Origin: Butyrivibrio sp.
GTDB taxonomy: Bacteria; Bacillota; Clostridia; Lachnospirales; Lachnospiraceae
Length of the DNA stretch: 64,000 bases
Direction: 5' to 3'
Assembly (NCBI GenBank): GCA_015056495.1
Contig: SVGC01000003.1
Location: 62,001 to 126,000, forward strand
Position 1 is the stretch's first letter, and the number at the start of each line of letters is the position of its first letter. The notes under the pieces were generated by a model. The model ran no database searches and had not been told where the DNA came from. It saw only the letters and a list, made by a program, of their open reading frames with translations. Below are positions 24,993 through 34,517 of the stretch, in pieces. Made by a program: the position numbers and the translations under genes.

Positions 24993-25014
24993 TTGATACG
25001 TCCCCGGTGACTCA
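24993..25014. repeat. Half copy of the GGGGACGTATCA repeat
   Basis: TTGATACGTCCCCGGTGACTCA matches the right arm of the palindrome at 19535 with one change. The left arm is absent. It lies 4 nt from the stop of the EEP gene. Confidence 0.75.
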
Positions 25015-25018
25015 CAAC

Positions 25019-26113
25019 TTAGTTATGCAAGGTTACAGACAGAACTACAGGGTTATGATCTGAGTTAACAAAATCAAGGTCCTGAGTATCGCAGGAGTTG
25101 ATTGAAATATTGTTTGATACGATAAATCCGTCTATTACGTAGTACTGGAAGGTATCTTTATCAGCTCCGAGGTAGACTTTATCAAGTGAACGGCAGGTTG
25201 GAACAGTACTGTCTGTTATAAATGTAAAGTCATTGCCAAAATCAGAAATATCAATGCTTCCTGGCTGCCAGAGACCTTCATACACAGGGTAGGCAGCTGT
25301 ATCAGTATTTGAGAATACCTGATTGAAATCACCACCTGCAATTACATAATTACCGGCGTTAACTTCTGCCTGCAGAACTTCTCTGAGCATATTGGTCTGA
25401 GCAATCTTACCTTCTCCGCTGTCATAGGCTTCAAGATGAAGATTTATAAGTACCAGTTCACTGTCAGTTCCCTGAACAGGAATCCTTGTTACATCAAGAC
25501 ATTTTTTGAAATTGCAGGTACTTACCGGCCATTTAAATGGGACTGGCAGTGATAATCTTGTTGAAGAAGAGGCATTATAAGCTGACAATGTCTGTATTCC
25601 GACTTTGACTCTTCCAATTGGTGGGATTGGATAAGGGATAAAGAGGGCATCCATATTTAAGGCATAGGAGCTTACTTTATCAGGGTTACTATCTGCAAAA
25701 AATGCTACTTCATCGATCTTATGTGATCTGTCAGCTGTTTTATCAACTTCCTGTAAAAATACTACGTCTGGATTGATCAGATTGATCTCGGTAGCCATGG
25801 CTTCAAGGTTTTCTCTTACTCTGCCTTCGTCAGCAGTAGTGACCATAGTACCGCCATCCATGAAGAAATCAGCATTATCACCTAGTGCTCCGTATCCTGT
25901 GTTCCAGGTCATTACTGTCAGAGTATCCCCGGCAGATAGAGTTTTAGTAGCAGTACCAGTAAGTTCGATCGCTTCTTCATCAGCTGGTCTGTATTCAAAA
26001 ATAGTTAGAATACCAAGTCCGACTACAATAAATATCAGCAACGCGATCACGATGCGTAATAATATTTTTCCAATTGTTTTTAAAGGGCTTTTACTGTTGT
26101 TGTCCTTTGACAT
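25019..26113 (-). CDS. Membrane-anchored endonuclease/exonuclease/phosphatase-family protein
   Basis: 364 aa with an N-terminal helix (about 15-40) and the rest outside the membrane. EEP-fold motifs in order: TVMTWNTGYG, VVFLQEVD (metal Glu), INLHLEAYD, AGGDFNQ and a C-terminal SDHNPVVL (catalytic Asp-His). Such surface members are usually phosphodiesterases (nucleic acid, sphingomyelin or inositol phosphate) rather than DNA repair enzymes. Substrate unknown. Confidence 0.88.
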   Translation of the reverse strand: MSKDNNSKSPLKTIGKILLRIVIALLIFIVVGLGILTIFEYRPADEEAIELTGTATKTLSAGDTLTVMTWNTGYGALGDNADFFMDGGTMVTTADEGRVRENLEAMATEINLINPDVVFLQEVDKTADRSHKIDEVAFFADSNPDKVSSYALNMDALFIPYPIPPIGRVKVGIQTLSAYNASSSTRLSLPVPFKWPVSTCNFKKCLDVTRIPVQGTDSELVLINLHLEAYDSGEGKIAQTNMLREVLQAEVNAGNYVIAGGDFNQVFSNTDTAAYPVYEGLWQPGSIDISDFGNDFTFITDSTVPTCRSLDKVYLGADKDTFQYYVIDGFIVSNNISINSCDTQDLDFVNSDHNPVVLSVTLHN

Positions 26114-26219
26114 TAAAATGTATCCTCCTGTAATTATCTTGAATGAATTTACTAATAATACTTCAAGAAATAATGCTATTTAATTATAAGTTTTTTTCAG
26201 CTTTTTTGAAGTTCTTTTT

Positions 26220-27089
26220 TTATTTATAGTTATGGCTCAACTGATATTCTTTTGGCGACATACCGTATTCTTTTTTGAAAGCCTTGAAAAAGCTGGAATA
26301 GTCTTTAAAACCATATTGTTCAAAGGTCTTAGTGATATTATCACCATTCCTCAGGGCTGAGCTTATGGCACTCAAACGCTTTTTGGTAATGTATCTGTGT
26401 ATTGATATTCCGGTGTTATCCTGAAAAAGATGAGCAATATAGTATTTACTCAGGTAGAAATGTTCTGAAATACTATCAAGCGTAAGGTCTTCATCCAGAT
26501 GATCATTGATATAACTGGAGATTGAATGATAGGTATTTGAACTTTCATTTTCATTTTGTTTATTTTTCTGTTCATAGACACTTCGATTGATCTGTAGGAT
26601 CAGCTCTTCAGCAGAAAGTGCTACCTTAGCATCTTTTCCAAAACGATCAGAATGGATCTCATCTAGCAGGGTGAATAGCCTTGACTGCAGCGCACTGAAC
26701 TCTATAACATCAAAATGATATATGTATTCCTTGCTGGTGATGGCATGCTGCATAAGATATATGTAGTCAGGTGATTTTGTCAGCAGATCATTACAATACT
26801 GCTGGCTGATCCAGAAGACAAAACGTCTATAGGGTTTATCATTGTCCTTTATTATGGCATGGTGCGCCACTCCGGGTGGCATGAGCATCAGATCACCAGG
26901 CTTAATGGACATCTCTTTTCCTGCAATGACCATACTTACATCGCCCTCAAGGAAAAAATAAAACTCGTAATAGTCATGGGAGTGTTCAGGCACTGCCTTG
27001 AAATGCAGATCGCTGTAATAATATACTTCAAAGTCTTTGGAAAGCATATATTGCCTTGTATTAAAGGCTGAGCGTAGTTCCTTCTTCAT
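26220..27089 (-). CDS. AraC-family regulator, probable controller of uxuAB
   Basis: I choose ATG 27089 (MKKELRSAFN, GAGGT 9 nt upstream); the track adds 11 residues. 289 aa. N-terminal cupin: EHSHDYYEFYFFLEG, GDLMLMPPGVAHH. C-terminal HTH pair with LTLDSISEHFYLSKYYIAHLF and YGFKDYSSFFKAFKKEYGMSPKEY. It is divergent from uxuA with a 190-nt spacer containing two direct ATGCAACAA repeats. Likely activates hexuronate genes in response to a uronate; this is inference from position. Confidence 0.88.
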   Translation of the reverse strand: MKKELRSAFNTRQYMLSKDFEVYYYSDLHFKAVPEHSHDYYEFYFFLEGDVSMVIAGKEMSIKPGDLMLMPPGVAHHAIIKDNDKPYRRFVFWISQQYCNDLLTKSPDYIYLMQHAITSKEYIYHFDVIEFSALQSRLFTLLDEIHSDRFGKDAKVALSAEELILQINRSVYEQKNKQNENESSNTYHSISSYINDHLDEDLTLDSISEHFYLSKYYIAHLFQDNTGISIHRYITKKRLSAISSALRNGDNITKTFEQYGFKDYSSFFKAFKKEYGMSPKEYQLSHNYK

Positions 27090-27141
27090 AATAAAAACCT
27101 CATAAAAATTTTCATTAATCATACAGCAACTTTTGCAATGT

Positions 27142-27224
27142 ATGCAACAATTCTATCAATGTTTATTTTGAATTCCATTATGTAGAATAAAAACATCTCT
27201 AAAAGATATAAACAAATGCAACAA
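27142..27224. promoter_or_regulatory. Direct repeats ATGCAACAA between the AraC gene and uxuA
   Basis: Two identical 9-bp copies (27142-27150 and 27216-27224), 74 bp apart (about seven helical turns), in the shared divergent control region. Candidate AraC half-sites. Confidence 0.4.
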
Positions 27225-27279
27225 CGCAAGACATTAACAGAACATTTATTATTTTTTATAAAGAAAGAGGTATTTCAAT

Positions 27280-28356
27280 ATGGAAATGACACTTCGCTGG
27301 TATGGCAGCAAATTCGACACAGTTACACTAGAACAGATCAGACAGATCCCTGGAGTTAAGGGAGTTATCACAACTCTGTATGACACACAGCCAGGTGAAG
27401 TATGGAGCAGAGAGCGCATCCGTGCCATGAAGGCAGAAGTTGAGGCAGCAGGTCTTCACGTATCAGGTATTGAAAGTGTAAATGTACATGACGCTATCAA
27501 GGTAGGCACACCAGACAGAGATCAGTATATTGCTAACTACATCGAGACTCTTGAGAATCTTGGTCAGGAAGACATCCATCTTGTTTGCTACAATTTCATG
27601 CCTGTATTTGACTGGACAAGAACAGAGCTGGCAAGAAAGAGACCTGACGGATCTACAGTACTTGCTTATACTCAGGCAGCAGTTGATGCACTTGATCCTG
27701 AAAAGATGTTTGAATCAATTGCCGGTGATACAAATGGTTCAGTTATGCCAGGTTGGGAGCCTGAACGTATGGCTAGAGTAAAAGAACTCTTTGAGATGTA
27801 CAAAGACGTTGATGATGAAAAGCTCTTTGCAAATCTTGTTTATTTCCTTGAGAAGATCATGCCTGTATGTAATAAATATGACATTAAGATGGCTATCCAT
27901 CCGGATGATCCGGCATGGAGCGTATTTGGTCTTCCTCGTATCATCATCAATAAAAAGAATATCCTTAGAATGATGCAGGCTGTAGATGATGTGCACAACG
28001 GTGTAACATTCTGCTCAGGTTCTTATGGAACAAACCTTGAGAATGACCTTCCTGATATGATCAGATCACTTAAGGGCAGAATCCACTTTGCGCACGTACG
28101 TAACCTTAAATTCAATTCTCCTGATGATTTTGAAGAGTCAGCTCATCTTTCATCAGATGGAACATTTGATATGTATGAGATCATGAAAGCTCTTTATGAG
28201 ATTGGCTTTGATGGCCCTATCCGTCCAGACCACGGTCGTATGATCTGGGGCGAGAAGGCAATGCCTGGATATGGTCTCTATGACAGAGCACTTGGTGCAA
28301 CATATCTTAATGGTCTTTGGGAAGCAATTGATAAGAGCCAGACAAGAGGTCTTTGA
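27280..28356 (+). CDS. uxuA: Mannonate dehydratase
   Basis: 358 aa, the family length. It converts D-mannonate to 2-keto-3-deoxygluconate in glucuronate breakdown, in the cytoplasm with a divalent metal. Recognisable segments: TLRWYGSKFDTVTLEQIRQI, CYNFMPVFDWTRT, HPDDPAW, and RPDHGRMIWGE near the end. AAAGAGG precedes the ATG. It is followed by uxuB 57 nt later, giving the standard pathway pair for plant xylan glucuronosyl groups. Confidence 0.95.
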   Translation: MEMTLRWYGSKFDTVTLEQIRQIPGVKGVITTLYDTQPGEVWSRERIRAMKAEVEAAGLHVSGIESVNVHDAIKVGTPDRDQYIANYIETLENLGQEDIHLVCYNFMPVFDWTRTELARKRPDGSTVLAYTQAAVDALDPEKMFESIAGDTNGSVMPGWEPERMARVKELFEMYKDVDDEKLFANLVYFLEKIMPVCNKYDIKMAIHPDDPAWSVFGLPRIIINKKNILRMMQAVDDVHNGVTFCSGSYGTNLENDLPDMIRSLKGRIHFAHVRNLKFNSPDDFEESAHLSSDGTFDMYEIMKALYEIGFDGPIRPDHGRMIWGEKAMPGYGLYDRALGATYLNGLWEAIDKSQTRGL

Positions 28357-28413
28357 TCATAAGCTTTTTATAAATGATAGATCAGAATTGTAAATGGAAA
28401 GAGAAGGTTGAAG

Positions 28414-30045
28414 ATGAGTAAGTTAGTTTTAAATGAAACAGGATTACAAAATAAAGCAGATTGGGAAAATGCTGGATATAAGCTTCCTTCATTTGACAGA
28501 GCCAAAGTCAAAGAAGAAACCAGAAAAAATCCGCAGTGGATACATTTTGGTGCCGGTAATATCTTCAGAGCATTTCAGGCAAACGTATGCCAGAAGATGA
28601 TTGAAAATGGAGATATGAGCACAGGTCTTGTAGTAGCTGAAGGTTTTGACTATGAGATAATTGAAAAGAGCTATCGTCCACAGGACAATTACTCAGTGCT
28701 TGTTACACTTAAGGCTGATGGAAATATAGAAAAGACAGTTATCGGAAGTATTGTAGAATCATGCATACTTGATTCTGAAAATGATGTTGAGTATAGCAGA
28801 TTAAAAGAGATTTTTGAGAATGATTCACTCCAGATGGCAAGCTTTACCATCACAGAAAAGGGTTATAGCCTTGTAAATGGTAAGGGAGAAGAGCTTCCTT
28901 CAGTTACAGCAGATATGGCAAATGGCCCTGAGAAGCCAGAAAGCTACATTGGAAAGGTTGTATCACTTTTATACGCAAGATATAAAAAGAGTGCTACTCC
29001 AATAGCTATGGTCAGCATGGATAACTGCTCTCACAATGGAGAAAAACTTTTTGCAGCAATAGATGCATTTGCAAAAGGATGGAATAAGAACGGTCTTGTA
29101 GAAGATGGTTTTGTAGCATACATTGAGGATGAGAGTAAGGTAAGCTTCCCATGGAGCATGATAGACAAAATAACTCCAAGACCTGATGCTTCAGTAGAAG
29201 ATATCCTTAAAAAAGATGGACTTGAAGGCTTAGATCCTGTTATCACTTCAAAAAAGACTTATGTTGCGCCATTTGTTAATGCTGAAGAAAGCGAATATCT
29301 TGTAATCGAGGATAAGTTCCCTAACGGAAGACCAGCTCTTGAAAAGGCAGGACTTATCTTTACAGATAGAGAAACAGTAAATAAAGTTGAAAAGATGAAG
29401 GTATGCACATGCCTTAATCCTCTTCATACAGCCCTTGCAGTATATGGTTGTCTGCTTGGATACACCAAGATTGCAGATGAGATGAAGGATGAGACACTTC
29501 TTCAGATGGTCAAGACAATTGGCTATAAGGAAGGGCTTCCGGTTGTTGTTAATCCTGGAGTTATTGATCCTAAGGAGTTCATAGATACAGTTGTAAATGT
29601 AAGAATCCCTAACCCATTTATGCCTGACACACCACAGCGTATTGCAACTGATACTTCACAGAAGCTTTCTATCAGATTTGGCGAGACTATCAAGGCTTAT
29701 GCTGCATCAAGTGAACTAGATGTACAGGACCTTAAGCTGATTCCGCTTGTATTTGCTGGATGGCTCAGATATCTCATGGCAGTAGATGATGAAGGAAATG
29801 CTTTTGAACTTAGTGCAGATCCTCTTATTGATACTGTTAAGCCTGTTGTGGACAAGATCAATCTTGGAAGCAATATCAGTGCAAAAGAAGCAGAAGAAAT
29901 CTTAAGACCAGTTATGTCAAATAAAGCTATCTTCGGAGTTGATCTGTTTGAAGCAGGATTGTCCGATACAGTAATTGGATATTTCCTTGAACTCATTGCT
30001 GGAAAAGGTGCTGTAAGAAATACTCTTGTTAAATACGTAAAATAA
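28414..30045 (+). CDS. uxuB: Fructuronate reductase (mannitol dehydrogenase family)
   Basis: 543 aa from ATG 28414 (GAAGG upstream; the track uses TTG 28408). It reduces D-fructuronate to D-mannonate with NADH. The NAD domain has WIHFGAGNIFRAFQA; the C-terminal domain has CTCLNPLHTALAVYGCLLGY, typical of the family. Long members like this are uronate reductases, and the position after uxuA supports that over mannitol dehydrogenase. A strong terminator follows. Confidence 0.92.
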   Translation: MSKLVLNETGLQNKADWENAGYKLPSFDRAKVKEETRKNPQWIHFGAGNIFRAFQANVCQKMIENGDMSTGLVVAEGFDYEIIEKSYRPQDNYSVLVTLKADGNIEKTVIGSIVESCILDSENDVEYSRLKEIFENDSLQMASFTITEKGYSLVNGKGEELPSVTADMANGPEKPESYIGKVVSLLYARYKKSATPIAMVSMDNCSHNGEKLFAAIDAFAKGWNKNGLVEDGFVAYIEDESKVSFPWSMIDKITPRPDASVEDILKKDGLEGLDPVITSKKTYVAPFVNAEESEYLVIEDKFPNGRPALEKAGLIFTDRETVNKVEKMKVCTCLNPLHTALAVYGCLLGYTKIADEMKDETLLQMVKTIGYKEGLPVVVNPGVIDPKEFIDTVVNVRIPNPFMPDTPQRIATDTSQKLSIRFGETIKAYAASSELDVQDLKLIPLVFAGWLRYLMAVDDEGNAFELSADPLIDTVKPVVDKINLGSNISAKEAEEILRPVMSNKAIFGVDLFEAGLSDTVIGYFLELIAGKGAVRNTLVKYVK

Positions 30046-30061
30046 ATAACGGCCATTTTTG

Positions 30062-30096
30062 GATCCCCTGTCAGTGACTAGCAGGGGATCTTTTTT
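30062..30096 (+). terminator. Terminator of uxuAB
   Basis: GATCCCCTG and CAGGGGATC stem with an 11-nt loop, followed by T6. Confidence 0.9.
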
Positions 30097-30233
30097 CGTT
30101 AAAAACAGGAAACTCAGTGAGGAAGTGGGTTTCATTCAGTTTATGATTATTTTATAATTTTGCACAATTTATTTGTGCAAAAATGTGATAAGATTGAAAA
30201 AGGCTTTGTATTAATAAAATATGTCGAAAAATA

Positions 30234-30286
30234 TTGACAATAGAAGGTTTCAGTAATAATGTATTATTGTACTATTTAAATAATAC
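30234..30286 (+). promoter_or_regulatory. Promoter and operator-like dyad of the MacAB-like operon
   Basis: TTGACA (30234-30239), 17 nt, TAATGT (30257-30262). Overlapping the expected transcription start is an inverted repeat GTATTATT/AATAATAC (30261-30268 and 30279-30286), a likely repressor site. Confidence 0.5.
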
Positions 30287-30344
30287 AAGAGCATGAGAGA
30301 TGAAGTAATCTCTATTTAGTGAAAAGGTGTCATGGAGGAGAGAA

Positions 30345-31871
30345 ATGGAAACTGAGAAAAAGTCATTCTTTGGTAAGCTCAAAGGGTTTGTAAAAAAACA
30401 CAAAAAGCTTACTATTGCATTAGTCGTTATATTGATAATCATCATAGCACTTAGAGCATGTGTTAACAGCGTAGATACAAGTGCTCTCTATTCACAGGAT
30501 ACTGCCCAGGTAAGAGATATTGTAAATTATCATACATTTTCAGGCACAATAACTCCTGTAGATCAAAAGAAAGTCATGTCTGAAGTTACCGGAACAAAGG
30601 TATCACAGGTACTTGTTGAAGAAGGTGATGAAGTTAAGGCAGGGGATGTTCTTGTCATTTTCGATACATCTACAATTGAAGAAAATATCAAAGAGCAGGA
30701 AGTTACACTTGAATCAGGCAAGGTATCACTTCAGCAGGCTCAGGCTACATACAACAATTATGTAAGAGACAGAAATGATGGACTTAATACTTCTATACAG
30801 AGTGCTCAGTCTGGTATTGATAGTGCCTATGCACAGCTCTTATCAGCGCAAAATGCCTATAATGATGAAGTAACTCTTAATAATAAGAATATGAGCCAGA
30901 CCATAATGACAGCAATGAATAATGTTACAAGCGCTTATTATGGAATGCTCAGTGCGCAGAATTCATCAGACATTACTACATATAACAATAATAATAGCCT
31001 TGCAAGTGATGAATATAAGGATTTGACAGCTGAATCATCAGAGTTATCTCTTGAAAGTGCTCAGGCATCATATTCTCAGGCGCTCACAAGTTATGAAGCT
31101 GCCAAGCTCAATGAAGAGAGCAGTCTGACCAAGCTTTTTGACAATCTGATCCAGGCTCAGGAAGCATACTTATCAGCTATTGACAGTTATAATGCAGCAG
31201 TCAGAACTGCTGATGAGACAGCGCAGAACTATGCTCTTCAGGTTCAGTCCAGCGAACTTACAAACCAGTTAAATGAGCTGAGACTTGAGAATTATAAATC
31301 ACAGCTTGAAAAGTACACTGTAACAGCACCTATGGACGGAACAGTTACCTCTCTGAGCGCGACAGTTGGAGAGATCCCTACAAACACAACACTGGCAGTT
31401 GTCACCAGCTTTGATCAGATGAAGGTTGATATCAAGATCAATGAATATGACATTCTTGGTGTGGAAGATGGCAAAGAAGTAGATATATATGTATCTGCTC
31501 TTGATAAGACATATACAGGAACAATTGAAAATATCGATAAGGTAGCAACAATTGACAACGGAGTATCATATTTTGGAGCAGAAGTTAATTTTGACGCTGA
31601 TGAGTACGCAAGAAGCGGTATGAGCGTAGAAGTTAAGCTTGTAGTCAGTGATGTTGAGGATGCATTGTGTGTCTTATCAGATGCTATTCAGTCAGAAAAA
31701 GATGGATCATCCTACGTACTTACCTATGACGAATCCGGTAAAAATATGATCCATAAGCCTGTTACTATCGGCGTTACAGATGGTACATATACTCAGGTAA
31801 CAGAAGGATTAAGTGAAGGCGATACAGTTCTTTATTTCTCATCAGCTCTCACTTATACCGTAAGTTATTGA
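30345..31871 (+). CDS. HlyD/MacA-like membrane fusion (adaptor) protein
   Basis: 508 aa from ATG 30345 (GGAGGAG upstream). One N-terminal helix (about 22-42), then a biotinyl-lipoyl-like half (VLVEEGDEVKAGDVLVIFD, about 90-110), a long alpha-helical coiled coil rich in Gln/Ser/Ala (about 115-310), the second lipoyl half (YTVTAPMDGTVTSLSATVGE) and a beta-barrel. In Gram-positives such adaptors work with a MacB-like ABC exporter, encoded next. Confidence 0.92.
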   Translation: METEKKSFFGKLKGFVKKHKKLTIALVVILIIIIALRACVNSVDTSALYSQDTAQVRDIVNYHTFSGTITPVDQKKVMSEVTGTKVSQVLVEEGDEVKAGDVLVIFDTSTIEENIKEQEVTLESGKVSLQQAQATYNNYVRDRNDGLNTSIQSAQSGIDSAYAQLLSAQNAYNDEVTLNNKNMSQTIMTAMNNVTSAYYGMLSAQNSSDITTYNNNNSLASDEYKDLTAESSELSLESAQASYSQALTSYEAAKLNEESSLTKLFDNLIQAQEAYLSAIDSYNAAVRTADETAQNYALQVQSSELTNQLNELRLENYKSQLEKYTVTAPMDGTVTSLSATVGEIPTNTTLAVVTSFDQMKVDIKINEYDILGVEDGKEVDIYVSALDKTYTGTIENIDKVATIDNGVSYFGAEVNFDADEYARSGMSVEVKLVVSDVEDALCVLSDAIQSEKDGSSYVLTYDESGKNMIHKPVTIGVTDGTYTQVTEGLSEGDTVLYFSSALTYTVSY

Positions 31872-31907
31872 TAATATCCTTTCATTAGTGTTTTGGTGGA
31901 GAAAAAA

Positions 31908-32612
31908 ATGAGTGAAGAAAGAGAAGAAATACTCCGCATGAAGGGCATTGTCAAAGACTACAATGTTGGCGGAGAGATTTCCAGAGTTTTAAAGGGAATA
32001 GATCTTAGCGTAAGGCGAGGTGAATTCCTTGCGATACTTGGACCATCAGGTTCAGGTAAATCAACCCTTATGAATATAATCGGTTGTCTGGATGTTCCTA
32101 CTGAAGGTGAATATGAGCTTTCAGGAAGGGTAATTGCTAATCAGGATGAGGCTACATTGGCTCATATAAGAAATCATGAGATTGGCTTTATATTTCAGTC
32201 CTTTCACCTTCTTCAGAAGCAGACAGCTTTTGACAATGTGGAACTTCCTTTAATTTATGCCAATATGCCTGAAAAGCAGCGCAAAGAACGTGTAGAAGAG
32301 ATGCTTAAAAGAGTTAATCTCTCAGATAAAATGAGACATTATCCAAATATGTTATCAGGTGGACAGCAGCAGAGAGTTGCAATTGCAAGGGCGATTGCTA
32401 CTAATCCTACGATCCTGCTTGCAGATGAGCCAACAGGTGCTCTGGATCAAAAGACTGGAGCTCAGGTCATGGAACTGTTCCATGAGCTTAATAATGAAGG
32501 AAGAACTATCATAATGATCACGCACGATGCCAAAATAGCATCACATGCATCCAGGATAGTTCGTATCCTTGATGGCAATCTGCTTGAAGGCGGCGGTCTT
32601 GAGGATGCATAA
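31908..32612 (+). CDS. ABC transporter ATP-binding protein, MacB-type
   Basis: 234 aa from ATG 31908 (GGTGGAG upstream). Walker A GPSGSGKST, Q-loop FQSFHLLQK, signature LSGGQQQRVAIARAI, Walker B ILLADEPTGALD, H-loop ITHDAKIA. Hydrolyses ATP to drive the permease encoded 11 nt downstream. Operon adaptor-ATPase-permease exports peptides, toxins or drugs. Confidence 0.94.
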   Translation: MSEEREEILRMKGIVKDYNVGGEISRVLKGIDLSVRRGEFLAILGPSGSGKSTLMNIIGCLDVPTEGEYELSGRVIANQDEATLAHIRNHEIGFIFQSFHLLQKQTAFDNVELPLIYANMPEKQRKERVEEMLKRVNLSDKMRHYPNMLSGGQQQRVAIARAIATNPTILLADEPTGALDQKTGAQVMELFHELNNEGRTIIMITHDAKIASHASRIVRILDGNLLEGGGLEDA

Positions 32613-32623
32613 GGGAGGACAAA

Positions 32624-33814
32624 ATGGATATTTTTAAACAGAGCTTTAAGATGTCTATTCAGAACATCAAAGGTAATAAGATGCGTTCTTTCCTGACTAT
32701 GTTGGGTATTGTGATCGGTGTTGCGGCAGTTATCGGACTCATCACCCTTGTTCAGGGTGTTTCAGATCAGATATTATCTGAGTTTTCAGGACTTGGCGCA
32801 GGTACGATCTCTGTAAATGCAATTGGCACAGCTATGAAGAGCGGTCTTACCAATAATGATATAGAGACACTTAAACAGATAGATGGTGTATCAGGAATAT
32901 CGCCTACTGTATCTTTAAATTCTACAGCAGTTATGAACAACGAAGTATATGACAAGGTCACTGTAGAAGGCAAGGCAGTTGTTTATTTTCTGGAAAATGA
33001 TGCAATAGATTCAGGAAGAGCTTTTTCAGAAGCAGACATGGATGGTAATTCCAGAGTATGTATTGTGGATGAAACATTTATCAATAAAGTATTACAGGGA
33101 CAGCAGGTAATTGGCAATACTGTAAGGATAGGCGGATATGAGTATCTGATCGTCGGTATCAGCAAGGCAGACAATAGCATTTTTTCACAGATGAGTGATT
33201 CCAGTGATAGTGATGGAACAGTGCTTATTCCATACAAGAATGCTCTTAGAATGGCTGGAAAAGAGAATATACAGAGCTTTGAAGTGTATATAGAAGAAGG
33301 CTATTCTACTTCAGATGTAGAGAATAGTCTGAGAACAGCGCTGGATGCCATATACAATCAGGCAGACAACAGTTACAGCATCCTAAATATGGAAAGTCTT
33401 ATGGATACAATGGATTCAATTCAGGGTATGATGAGTACAATGCTTGGAGGCATTGCATCCATAGCTCTTCTCGTAGGTGGTATAGGTATTATGAATATGA
33501 TGCTGGTATCTGTTACAGAGCGTACAAAGGAAATTGGTCTTAGAAAAGCACTGGGTGCTGAACCTTCAAGAATACAGGCGCAGTTCCTCATTGAGTCTGT
33601 TGTTTTGTCAGTAATAGGCGGAATCATAGGTGTTATCCTGGGACTTCTCATTGCATTTATTGCAGCTATGGCACTGGATAGTCAGTTCTCAATATCATTT
33701 TCAGCTATAGCCCTTGGCGTAGGATTTTCACTGGCTGTAGGTATCATATTTGGTTGGGCACCTGCAAGAAGGGCTTCAAAGCTCAATCCTATCGATGCTC
33801 TTAGGAGTGAATGA
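32624..33814 (+). CDS. ABC transporter permease, MacB/FtsX-type
   Basis: 396 aa, four helices: one at about 20-42, then a large extracellular MacB_PCD domain (about 50-265), then three helices (about 275-385). Motifs FLTMLGIVIGVAAVIGL and ERTKEIGLRKALGAEPSRI are characteristic. GGGAGGA lies upstream. Completes the tripartite exporter. Confidence 0.94.
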   Translation: MDIFKQSFKMSIQNIKGNKMRSFLTMLGIVIGVAAVIGLITLVQGVSDQILSEFSGLGAGTISVNAIGTAMKSGLTNNDIETLKQIDGVSGISPTVSLNSTAVMNNEVYDKVTVEGKAVVYFLENDAIDSGRAFSEADMDGNSRVCIVDETFINKVLQGQQVIGNTVRIGGYEYLIVGISKADNSIFSQMSDSSDSDGTVLIPYKNALRMAGKENIQSFEVYIEEGYSTSDVENSLRTALDAIYNQADNSYSILNMESLMDTMDSIQGMMSTMLGGIASIALLVGGIGIMNMMLVSVTERTKEIGLRKALGAEPSRIQAQFLIESVVLSVIGGIIGVILGLLIAFIAAMALDSQFSISFSAIALGVGFSLAVGIIFGWAPARRASKLNPIDALRSE

Positions 33815-33872
33815 TATCAGTAAATTTAGAGTTGAATAATGGATCTTTTGAAAAAATAGAAAGGCAGAAGGT

Positions 33873-34514
33873 ATGAAGAAAGTATTAGATAAAAAGGTAA
33901 TGATCAAAACAGCTGCAGCAGTTATGTGCGCTGCATTTACAATCACAGCAGTACCAACGGGTCAGGCAGAGGCTGCTGCATATAATTCCAAATATACAAG
34001 CACATACTCCTGGGAAGATCTTATTTTGCCGGCTCTTAAAAAGCAGACAGATGCTAATGGAGTATATAGACAGCTCAAGCTCAGTCTTGAATATGGCACA
34101 TTAAATGAAGGAAATATCAGACATCTCTATGAACAGTCCGGAGTTAATATCCAGTTGGAAGTAATCCTTAAGCTGTATCAGGATGGCCTTGTATCATCCT
34201 ATCTGTACAAGGATCTTGCAGGTCTGTCCATGGATGCCAACGATCTGGCACCAATCTTTAATGCAGATTACTACTATAATGCCAATCCTGATTTGCAGGC
34301 TGTTATAGGATATGACCCTGCTAAACTGTTTGAGCATTTTGTAACTTATGGAATGAATGAGGGCAGAGTTGCCAGTAGCACATTTAATATCAATTATTAT
34401 AAGAGTAACTACCCAGCTATAGTGGCTGAATATGGTAGCAATAATGCCTCATATTATGACCACTATATGGCATATGGAAGATTTGAAAACAGAGTTGCCA
34501 ATAAGAAAAAATAA
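33873..34514 (+). CDS. Secreted protein with two tandem NPD/EGR-type repeats
   Basis: 213 aa. Signal peptide to about 34 (KTAAAVMCAAFTITAVPTGQ, then AEAAA). A helical middle follows. The C-terminus has two copies of a repeat: FNADYYYNANPDLQAV ... HFVTYGMNEGR and FNINYYKSNYPAIVAEY ... HYMAYGRFENR. This repeat occurs in surface and secreted proteins of Lachnospiraceae; function unknown. 58 nt after the exporter permease, so it may belong to that operon and be a cargo or accessory. Confidence 0.7.
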   Translation: MKKVLDKKVMIKTAAAVMCAAFTITAVPTGQAEAAAYNSKYTSTYSWEDLILPALKKQTDANGVYRQLKLSLEYGTLNEGNIRHLYEQSGVNIQLEVILKLYQDGLVSSYLYKDLAGLSMDANDLAPIFNADYYYNANPDLQAVIGYDPAKLFEHFVTYGMNEGRVASSTFNINYYKSNYPAIVAEYGSNNASYYDHYMAYGRFENRVANKKK

Positions 34515-34517
34515 CTA

